The notes beneath the pieces were generated by a model. That model was not told the DNA's origin and did no database searches. It was given only the letters and a program-made list of their open reading frames with translations. From NCBI GenBank assembly GCA_964636625.1, contig CAZWUL010000075.1, positions 1 through 5,143 on the forward strand: DNA of 5,143 nucleotides, written 5' to 3'. Position 1 is the stretch's first letter; every line of letters starts with the position of its first letter. The position numbers were made by a program, and so were the translations under genes. The stretch is from CAZWUL01 sp964636625 (GTDB taxonomy: Bacteria > Atribacterota > Phoenicimicrobiia > Phoenicimicrobiales > Stramentimicrobiaceae). Below, piece after piece: positions 1 through 5,104 of this stretch.

Positions 1-1
1 T

Positions 2-46
2 TGCTTTTTAGAGAATGTTCATAAAGCTGATTTTTTACAAAAATAA
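2..46 (+). CDS. C-terminal end of an upstream gene (partial)
   Basis: Frame 2 is open from the window edge and encodes fourteen residues, CFLENVHKADFLQK, before a TAA at 44-46. The last base of that stop is the first base of the ATG of the glycosylase gene, giving a TAATG junction. The other two forward frames close early (TAG at 9-11, TAA at 22-24), so this is the only frame in which an upstream gene could run into the next one. The junction suggests translational coupling and would explain why the glycosylase start has no clear Shine-Dalgarno of its own. The fragment is too short to identify a family. That it is real coding sequence is inferred from the junction alone. Confidence 0.45.
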   Translation, partial: CFLENVHKADFLQK

Positions 47-732
47 TGGAGAATATAAGAGAAAGAACAACTGAAAAAATAAAATTAAAACCAGATAACA
101 TACTTCTTTCGATTTATTATTGCCTGTTTGATTTTTTTGGACCATTACACTGGTGGCCAGCAGATGAAGAATTGGAAGTTATGATAGGGGCAATCTTAAC
201 CCAGAATACCAACTGGCAAAATGTTAGTAAAGCTATAAAAAATATTAAAGAAAATAACCTGTTACATGCAAAGACTCTTTTCGAAATCGATGAAGAATAT
301 CTCGCCAGGTTAATTAAATCCTGTGGCTATTATAATCTGAAGGCAAAACGGCTTAAAAATTTTATAGCTTTTTTCTTTAAAAAATACGATGGTTCAACTA
401 AAAAAATGTTTGAAAAGGATTGCTGGTTACTAAGAGAAGAATTACTGGGCATCAACGGAATTGGGCCTGAAACTGCTGATAGTATTTTATTGTATGCAGG
501 AGAAAAACCTGTTTTTGTAGTAGATGCCTATACTAAAAGGATTTTCCAACGTCATAAGCTTATCTCCAAGAAGGATAGGTATGAACAGGTACAGCGCTAT
601 TTTATGGAGCGATTGCCATTGGAAGAGCAATTATATAATGAATTTCATGCCCAAATTGTAATGGTTGGCAAAAAATATTGCAGGCGAAATAATCCAAATT
701 GCCAGGACTGTCCATTATCTGAATATTTTTAA
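46..732 (+). CDS. HhH-GPD DNA glycosylase, endonuclease III superfamily (MagIII-like)
   Basis: Base-excision repair glycosylase of 228 aa, a usual length for the superfamily, expected to remove damaged bases (probably alkylated purines) from DNA in the cytoplasm. The segment FGPLHWWP (31-38) and the motif ILTQNTNWQNV (50-60) are typical of the family's base pocket and N-terminal core. The helix-hairpin-helix is LLGINGIGPETADSILLYA (133-151), followed by the catalytic Asp in VFVVDAYTKRIF (D160). The residue that is the catalytic Lys in endonuclease III is Glu here (E142), so a monofunctional glycosylase without lyase activity is inferred. The Trp-Trp-Pro segment resembles H. pylori MagIII, a 3-methyladenine glycosylase. 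The C-terminus has C212-x6-C219-x2-C222, but the expected fourth cluster cysteine is Phe228, the last residue. The start at 46 is chosen because in-frame stops lie at 22-30 and the next ATG (181) would remove the WWP segment. The fold is confident; the exact substrate is not. Confidence 0.9.
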   Translation: MENIRERTTEKIKLKPDNILLSIYYCLFDFFGPLHWWPADEELEVMIGAILTQNTNWQNVSKAIKNIKENNLLHAKTLFEIDEEYLARLIKSCGYYNLKAKRLKNFIAFFFKKYDGSTKKMFEKDCWLLREELLGINGIGPETADSILLYAGEKPVFVVDAYTKRIFQRHKLISKKDRYEQVQRYFMERLPLEEQLYNEFHAQIVMVGKKYCRRNNPNCQDCPLSEYF

Positions 733-801
733 TATAAAAGTTCAGTTTTTTCAATTTGCGCATTTGACTGTAATTAGATAAAATGAATAACAAAATAATG
801 T

Positions 802-831
802 TTGATTAAAAAAAGCTGATTTGTCTATAAA
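802..831 (+). promoter_or_regulatory. Possible sigma-70 promoter for the dNTPase gene
   Basis: TTGATT (802-807; 4 of 6 consensus bases) and TATAAA (826-831; 5 of 6) are separated by 18 bp, placing a start site near 838 and a leader of about 45 nt before the ATG at 883. In DNA this AT-rich such matches occur by chance, so this is only a candidate. The proposed start site falls inside the 829-846 palindrome. Confidence 0.3.
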
Positions 832-846
832 TATTTTAAAATATTT
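829..846. repeat. 18-bp perfect AT palindrome (possible operator)
   Basis: AAATATTTTAAAATATTT is its own reverse complement over 18 bases, and pairing resumes for two more bases after one mismatch on each side. It overlaps the -10 box and start site of the candidate promoter for the dNTPase gene, the usual place for a repressor site. AT-only palindromes are cheap in such DNA, so function is unproven. Confidence 0.35.
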
Positions 847-858
847 TTATCAAAATAC

Positions 859-863
859 AGGAG
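859..863 (+). promoter_or_regulatory. Distant Shine-Dalgarno of the dNTPase gene
   Basis: AGGAG is the only good Shine-Dalgarno-like match before the dNTPase, but 19 nt separate it from the ATG at 883, against 5-10 nt usually. No ATG, GTG or TTG lies in frame between them. Either this site is not used, or the leader is folded or spaced unusually. Confidence 0.35.
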
Positions 864-882
864 TATCAAAAAGTATTTATCA

Positions 883-2025
883 ATGAATGAAAAACAATTC
901 CAGAGAGAAATACTTGATACAGAAGATTTAAATTTTTCCCCTTTTGCCACAAAAAACTCTGCTGCCTGGCGGAAGGTGCCTGTTTATCATCCTTTGAGAG
1001 GGCCTTTTGCCAGGGATAGAGACCATATATTATATTCCGGTTCGTTCAGGCGCTACATCGGGAAAACCCAGGTAATCTATAATGCTGCCAGCTTTGATGA
1101 ACAGCTGGCAAATCGCAGTATCCATACATTACAGGTTTCTCAAATTGCCCGCTCTATTGGCAAAATTTTGAGGTTAAACCTGGATTTGATTGAAGCAATT
1201 GCCCTGGGACATGACTTAGGACATGCTCCCTTTGGGCATGATGGTGAAAGAATTTTGCAGGATATATGCAGACAATATAGCTTAAGTCTATTCTTCCATA
1301 ATATACATAGTCTAAGGGTGGTTGAACGTCTTTCTGATGCCAACAGGGGAATGGATTTAACCTTTCAGGTTAGAGATGGGATTATATCCCATGACGGTGA
1401 AGTCAATGAAATTGTAGTAAGGCCTGATATAAGCAAAACTGAAAAAGATATTCAGAATTATATGAGAGGCAAGCAAAATGGAGAAGAGGTAACCATTTCC
1501 CCATCTACTTTGGAAGGTTGCCTGGTACGAATAACTGATTCAATATCTTATATTGGACAGGATTTTGAAGATGCAGTTCGAATAGGCCTGGTAAAAAAAA
1601 ATGATTTACCCGATGACATAAGAGAAGCACTTGGGGAGAATAATAGCGAGATTATTAATAGCCTGGTTCGTGATGTTATCAAGCACTCCTATGGGAAAAA
1701 TGAGATAAGTTACTCCAAAGAAGTTGCCAGGAATGTTTTTCAATTAAAAACATTTAACCTGAAACGCATTTATGAAAATCAATCACTGAAAAAGGAACGA
1801 AATAAAATCAGAAAGGCGTTTTTCTTTCTTTTTGAGCATTTTGTAGAGGATATAAAGGGGAAAAAGAATGATTCGATAGTATTCCAGGAATGGATTTTCA
1901 ATAGGGGAGAAGATAATGGCAAAAAATATCTTAATGATTATTCTCCACCGGAGATTGTAGTGGATTATTTAGCGTCAATGACTGATCGCTATTTCCTGAA
2001 TGCCTATCGTTCATTAACAAAATAG
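883..2025 (+). CDS. dgt: dGTPase-like HD-domain dNTP triphosphohydrolase
   Basis: Predicted cytoplasmic dNTP triphosphohydrolase, cleaving a dNTP to the deoxynucleoside and triphosphate and so limiting the dNTP pool. Length is 380 aa, within the range of the shorter bacterial Dgt-like proteins. Family signatures occur in order: RDRDHILYSGSFRRYIGKTQV (split as RDRDHIL, 44-50, and SGSFRRYIGKTQV, 52-64); the first HD-fold His in RSIHTLQV (H81); GHDLGHAPFGHDGE (109-122) with the H110-D111 pair and H114/H119; HNIHSLRVVERL (139-150); and the distal metal Asp in RITDSISYIGQD (D219). All four HD metal ligands are therefore present. DYLASMTDRY (361-370) is the usual C-terminal signature. The start at 883 is the only canonical codon before conserved sequence begins; its Shine-Dalgarno is poorly spaced. 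The gene lies 150 nt after the glycosylase and may have its own promoter. The family is certain; preference for dGTP over other dNTPs cannot be read from the sequence. Confidence 0.93.
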   Translation: MNEKQFQREILDTEDLNFSPFATKNSAAWRKVPVYHPLRGPFARDRDHILYSGSFRRYIGKTQVIYNAASFDEQLANRSIHTLQVSQIARSIGKILRLNLDLIEAIALGHDLGHAPFGHDGERILQDICRQYSLSLFFHNIHSLRVVERLSDANRGMDLTFQVRDGIISHDGEVNEIVVRPDISKTEKDIQNYMRGKQNGEEVTISPSTLEGCLVRITDSISYIGQDFEDAVRIGLVKKNDLPDDIREALGENNSEIINSLVRDVIKHSYGKNEISYSKEVARNVFQLKTFNLKRIYENQSLKKERNKIRKAFFFLFEHFVEDIKGKKNDSIVFQEWIFNRGEDNGKKYLNDYSPPEIVVDYLASMTDRYFLNAYRSLTK

Positions 2026-2034
2026 CACTTGCTC

Positions 2035-2054
2035 CTTCCCCCTCAAGGGGGAGG
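2035..2054. repeat. GC-rich hairpin after the dNTPase gene
   Basis: CCCCC (2038-2042) and GGGGG (2047-2051) pair around a TCAA loop. The stem extends through T2037-A2052, T2036-G2053 (wobble) and C2035-G2054. It begins 10 bases after the dNTPase stop and stands out in very AT-rich surroundings. No U-tract follows on either strand, so it is not a standard intrinsic terminator. It could protect the mRNA 3' end or be one copy of a dispersed REP-like repeat; the sequence does not decide. Confidence 0.55.
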
Positions 2055-2095
2055 AAATGAGAGAAGATTATCAATTATAAAATAAAGTTTTTAGA

Positions 2096-2123
2096 TATTT
2101 GTATAGTACAAATAGTACAAATA
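2096..2123. repeat. Inverted plus tandem repeat, operator-like
   Basis: TATTTGTA (2096-2103) and TACAAATA (2107-2114) are perfect 8-bp inverted arms around a 3-nt spacer. The right arm recurs at once as a tandem copy: GTACAAATA at 2106-2114 and again at 2115-2123. Three adjacent half-sites in alternating orientation, about 95 bp upstream of the peptidase promoter, look like a binding site for a transcription factor. No regulator gene is in the window. Confidence 0.35.
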
Positions 2124-2212
2124 TATAAAGTTTTAATTATTTTTAAAAATTGTAATTACTAAAATTAATGTCAAAAACTTTTTATTAAAATAGCTGTTTT
2201 AAAGTAGCTTTA

Positions 2213-2221
2213 TGTTATAAT
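2213..2221 (+). promoter_or_regulatory. Extended -10 promoter of the peptidase gene
   Basis: TGTTATAAT is a perfect extended -10 (TG, one base, TATAAT at 2216-2221). No good -35 is visible at 16-18 bp upstream, which extended -10 promoters can tolerate. The start site would be near 2228, leaving a short leader of about 24 nt that contains the Shine-Dalgarno. This makes the peptidase the first gene of its own unit. Confidence 0.6.
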
Positions 2222-2237
2222 TATGGCAAAGTTTTAT

Positions 2238-2243
2238 AAGGAG
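2238..2243 (+). promoter_or_regulatory. Shine-Dalgarno that fixes the TTG start
   Basis: AAGGAG lies 8 nt before the TTG at 2252, an ideal spacing. No ATG follows in frame until codon 57, which would remove the cytoplasmic Lys-rich tail and the membrane anchor. The TTG is therefore the likely true start. Confidence 0.8.
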
Positions 2244-2251
2244 TCAGTTTA

Positions 2252-3781
2252 TTGTCAATAAAGAGATATAGCACATTCTGCAAGCACCGCATCCAAAAGA
2301 AGAAAAAAAATGTAAAATTAAAAAGTAAATATCCAGCTCTTAATAAAGGATTGATTGGTTTTTTGGGTTTGCTGGTAGTGGCAGCAGCAGGATTAAGTAT
2401 TTTATTTAATCTTCCGTTTATGTCATTAGGCCTGGAAGAACGAGATGATAGTAAATCTCGAGTTTCCGAAACAGAAATAGAGCAAAGCATGGATATTGAA
2501 GATGAAACTTTAACAACAGCTGCTAGTGAACAAGGCAAAGATGAAAGTCTGGTTCAGACAACATCTCAAAACAATGAACCACTCCAGGGATTAGATGCTA
2601 TTCAGAATGAATTAGAACAAATTGCTCTCCAAAAAGAACAACCTGATAAGGCCGAATTAATTCTCAGGTACCAGCAACCCTGTCCGGAGTCAATGGATAA
2701 TGTAAGAAGAGTTTCGGGAACTTTACATGCAGGAGAGACTCTCTATCAGCATCTGGTCAAATATGGAATCTCTCCGGTAGAGATTTTACGCTTACAGGAA
2801 AAAGCGTATTCGGTAGTTGATATAAGTAACTTAAATGCAGGTACAAAATTTGCCATTCATTATAACGATGAAGGAAGTATTGTCCAATTTGACTATCAAC
2901 CCAATGAACTGGATGTATATCATATTAAAATTCCAAAAACAGAAGGTGATATACAGGTAAGTAAGGATAAAATATTCCGGGAAATTGTCTGTTTTGAGGG
3001 AGAAATTAAAAGTTCCCTTTATGAATCTATGTTAGAGTATGCCGATTCAGGTCAACTGGCCATTAAATTGGCTGATATATTTGCCTGGGACATTGACTTT
3101 TTAACTGAATGTCAACCAGGAGACACCTTCAAAATTTTAGTGGAAAAGCTATATAGAGGGGATTTTTATCGCTGGGGAGACATACTTGCTGCAGTCTATG
3201 AAGGAGAAATGTTGAGTTCTCACACAGCTATTCTGTTTGAAGATTCTTCCGGAAATGCTGATTATTTTGATGAAGATGGTCGATGTCTAAGAAAAGCTTT
3301 TTTAAGAGCACCACTCAATTATAAATATATTAGCTCCCATTATACCGAAAATAGATTTCATCCTATTTTGAGGATACATCGACCACATCGGGCAATAGAT
3401 TATGCCGCCCCTACCGGGACACCGGTGGTGTCAATAGGAGCCGGAACAGTAATTTCTCGATATTATGACCAGGGAGGCTACGGTAATTACGTGGAAATAA
3501 GGCATACCAATGGTTATATTACCGGTTATGGACATTTATCAAAGTTTGCCCAGGGTTTACATGTTGGGCAGAGGGTAGAACAGGGAGAAGTTATTGGATA
3601 TGTAGGTGCTACCGGGTTAGCCACTGGCCCCCATCTTGATTTTTCCATTAGTAAAGATGGTGTAAGATTTAATTTTTTAGAACTGGATATGCCCCCTGCA
3701 GATTCAATTAAGCCGGATTATCGAGAAGATTTTGAAATGGTTAGGGAAAACTATCTATCTATTTTAAAAGAAACGTTGTAA
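2252..3781 (+). CDS. Membrane-anchored M23 peptidoglycan endopeptidase (MepM-like)
   Basis: A 509-aa zinc metallopeptidase expected to cut peptide crosslinks in peptidoglycan from the periplasmic face of the inner membrane. Order of parts: a Lys/Arg-rich cytoplasmic tail (1-32), one hydrophobic segment (about 33-57), an acidic Gln/Glu-rich linker (61-135), an OapA/LysM-like wall-binding region (about 154-227), the middle domain of the MepM/Csd3 type with LADIFAWDIDF (273-283) and RWGDILAAVYEGE (307-319), then the M23 domain (about 350-480). M23 motifs are RFHPILR (368-374), RPHRAIDYAAPTGTPV (377-392) with zinc ligands H379 and D383, YGHLS with H428, and GPHLDF (459-464) with H461. The third ligand, normally the second His of HxH, is Asp463. 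The start is TTG, supported by a strong Shine-Dalgarno and by the position of the anchor. The length and architecture match MepM/ShyA enzymes of Gram-negative bacteria. The family is confident; full activity is open because of D463. Confidence 0.92.
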   Translation: MSIKRYSTFCKHRIQKKKKNVKLKSKYPALNKGLIGFLGLLVVAAAGLSILFNLPFMSLGLEERDDSKSRVSETEIEQSMDIEDETLTTAASEQGKDESLVQTTSQNNEPLQGLDAIQNELEQIALQKEQPDKAELILRYQQPCPESMDNVRRVSGTLHAGETLYQHLVKYGISPVEILRLQEKAYSVVDISNLNAGTKFAIHYNDEGSIVQFDYQPNELDVYHIKIPKTEGDIQVSKDKIFREIVCFEGEIKSSLYESMLEYADSGQLAIKLADIFAWDIDFLTECQPGDTFKILVEKLYRGDFYRWGDILAAVYEGEMLSSHTAILFEDSSGNADYFDEDGRCLRKAFLRAPLNYKYISSHYTENRFHPILRIHRPHRAIDYAAPTGTPVVSIGAGTVISRYYDQGGYGNYVEIRHTNGYITGYGHLSKFAQGLHVGQRVEQGEVIGYVGATGLATGPHLDFSISKDGVRFNFLELDMPPADSIKPDYREDFEMVRENYLSILKETL

Positions 3782-3815
3782 AATGTATTTATATAGAGTC
3801 TTTAAAAATTCCAAA

Positions 3816-3855
3816 GGTACGGTTCTTTGTTTATGGCTAAGCAGAGAACTGTCCC
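3816..3855. repeat. Imperfect inverted repeat, REP/IS-remnant-like hairpin
   Basis: GGTACGGTTCTTTG (3816-3829) pairs with CAGAGAACTGTCCC (3842-3855) around a 12-nt loop. The 14 positions include one mismatch (T3818/C3853) and two G-U wobbles. It sits in the 126-nt gap between the peptidase and TPR genes. No U-run follows, so it is not a clear terminator. From memory, GGGACGGTTCT/AGAACCGTCCC arms are common in dispersed repeats near IS200-like (REP-associated) transposases in low-GC bacteria; this match was not searched and no transposase lies nearby. Confidence 0.6.
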
Positions 3856-3890
3856 CAGTAAATCAATAAATTAATTAATCCCTAAATATA

Positions 3891-3898
3891 AAGGAGGG
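3891..3898 (+). promoter_or_regulatory. Strong Shine-Dalgarno of the TPR gene
   Basis: AAGGAGGG is a near-perfect anti-16S match, 9 nt before the ATG at 3908. It predicts efficient translation and confirms that start. I see no convincing promoter in the gap before it, so co-transcription with the peptidase gene is likely. Confidence 0.8.
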
Positions 3899-3907
3899 AA
3901 AATAATT

Positions 3908-4831
3908 ATGAGATTAAATAAAATCAGCTATTGTATGATGGTACTTTTTATATTAATTATTGCACAGTTTTTTATTATTAACAGCATCGCTCAGCAATCC
4001 CAGGAAGTAGAAATTTACAGTGATGCGCATCCTGAAGCGGTAGAATTATTGCAAAAAGCAGTTAACAAAATGGAGGAAGCGCTGGATATCTATCAAGGGG
4101 CACATTTTCCTGGCAGAGAGTTATGGTCGGATGCCATTAATTATGCCCAGCAATCCCTGGAAATTGACCCTAATTTTATTGAAGGAAATTATTACCTGGC
4201 ATTGATGTATCAATATACCAACTGGTATTTCCGAGAGGCTGAACAATGGAAACGATACCTGGAACTGATAGAAAGGTCTAATTTAACTTCTCCCCAGGTC
4301 AAGCAGAACCTGGCTCATGCCTATTATCGCTTGGGCTATAATTCTTATGAAAAAGAGGATTATGAAGGGAGTTTGATTTATTTTCTGAATTCGATCAGGG
4401 AATACCCTGATTTAATTGACTCAAACTACTGGGCTGCCCGTGTTTTTTATGAAATTGATGATTTAGAAAATTCATTATTTTACTGGGAAAGAGTCCTGGA
4501 GTTAGACCCGGACTACCCCAGGGCACAATATTTTTATGATAAAGTTAATGCTTCTATCAAGTACGGTAAGGAAGCATATAACTGGTATGAACAGGGTTAC
4601 AATTATTATGAAGGCAGAAATTATGAGAGGGCAATTAATTCTTACCGGGAAGCGATTAGGCTTAATCCTGGATTTGTTGATGCCTATTACTGGTTAGGTA
4701 GGGTTTATTTTGAGATGGGTAATTATAACCAGGCAATTCAAAATTACCGAAGAGTCCTGGAGCTGGACCCGGATAATGTCAGGGCTGATTACTGGTTAAA
4801 AGAATCACAAAGACAACTGGAAGCTAATTAA
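3908..4831 (+). CDS. Exported tetratricopeptide-repeat protein
   Basis: A 307-aa protein with an N-terminal signal sequence: basic MRLNK, a hydrophobic core at about 8-25, and a likely cleavage site after SIA (26-28). No lipobox Cys follows, so a soluble periplasmic or secreted protein is expected. The mature part is almost all TPR helices. Visible units lie at about 70-102, 133-166, 173-206, 223-256 and 257-290. Units four and five are the most canonical, for example AINSYREAIRLNPGF and the final RRVLELDPDN. The repeats are unusually rich in Tyr and Trp (YYWLGRVYFEMGNY type). TPR arrays bind proteins or peptides; no catalytic domain is present. It follows a peptidoglycan endopeptidase by 126 nt, so a role as envelope adaptor or regulator (compare NlpI with Spr/MepS in E. 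coli) is possible but is inference from context only. The specific function is not recognised. Confidence 0.88.
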   Translation: MRLNKISYCMMVLFILIIAQFFIINSIAQQSQEVEIYSDAHPEAVELLQKAVNKMEEALDIYQGAHFPGRELWSDAINYAQQSLEIDPNFIEGNYYLALMYQYTNWYFREAEQWKRYLELIERSNLTSPQVKQNLAHAYYRLGYNSYEKEDYEGSLIYFLNSIREYPDLIDSNYWAARVFYEIDDLENSLFYWERVLELDPDYPRAQYFYDKVNASIKYGKEAYNWYEQGYNYYEGRNYERAINSYREAIRLNPGFVDAYYWLGRVYFEMGNYNQAIQNYRRVLELDPDNVRADYWLKESQRQLEAN

Positions 4832-4849
4832 TAAAATTTTTTAGAGATA

Positions 4850-4879
4850 TTGCTTTTTTAAATATTTATGTTATATAAT
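4850..4879 (+). promoter_or_regulatory. Promoter-like sequence after the TPR gene
   Basis: TATAAT (4874-4879) is a perfect -10, with TTGCTT (4850-4855) 18 bp upstream as a 3-of-6 -35. Read one register earlier, TG plus TATATA (4869-4877) is an extended -10. Initiation near 4887 would give the next gene a leader of about 215 nt. The surrounding sequence resembles the peptidase promoter (TTTATGTTATA, then GCAAAG). It may therefore be a promoter for the gene at 5105. Confidence 0.4.
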
Positions 4880-4910
4880 ATAGTTAGCAAAGAATATGTT
4901 TAATTTAATA

Positions 4911-4936
4911 AAACAGAAAAAAACTTTTTTATGTTT
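4911..4936. other. AT-only imperfect hairpin in the leader region
   Basis: AAACAGAAAAAA (4911-4922) pairs with TTTTTTATGTTT (4925-4936) apart from one G/A mismatch; the innermost pairs would open to form the loop. Two more Ts follow. It could be a weak terminator for the TPR gene, but the stem is nearly all A-T. The rest of the 273-nt gap (4832-5104) is low-complexity A/T with a 14-bp palindrome, TTTAAATATTTAAA, at 5061-5074, and a second weak promoter-like pair (TTGCAG 5011-5016, TATTTT 5034-5039). I recognise no RNA gene or riboswitch there. Confidence 0.2.
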
Positions 4937-5087
4937 TTGCCTAAAATGATTTTAAATAGTGAATAATAAATTATAGATATATAGAAAAGAATAAATTATT
5001 ATCAATAGTATTGCAGAGAAAACACTAACATGATATTTTTATAAAATATTTTTAGTTTTATTTAAATATTTAAAAAAAATTAATTAA

Positions 5088-5095
5088 GAGGTGAT
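5088..5095 (+). promoter_or_regulatory. Shine-Dalgarno of the gene entering the right edge
   Basis: GAGGTGAT is a strong anti-16S match ending 9 nt before the ATG at 5105. It supports that start over the ATG at 5094, which overlaps the site itself and is followed by a stop after four codons. Confidence 0.7.
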
Positions 5096-5104
5096 GCCTA
5101 TCGC

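Noticed and set aside
602..793. 63-codon open frame on the minus strand
   Set aside because: Mostly antisense to the conserved C-terminus of the glycosylase; the translation shows no domain and no Shine-Dalgarno stands before it.
733..800. Intrinsic terminator after the glycosylase gene
   Set aside because: There are T-runs, but I could not find a stem with GC pairs in front of them.
1140..1343. 67-codon open frame on the minus strand
   Set aside because: Entirely antisense to the HD motif region of the dNTPase, whose own conservation explains the open frame.
2221..2538. 105-codon open frame on the minus strand
   Set aside because: Antisense to the peptidase promoter, anchor and linker; Ser-rich low-complexity translation, with no start signals.
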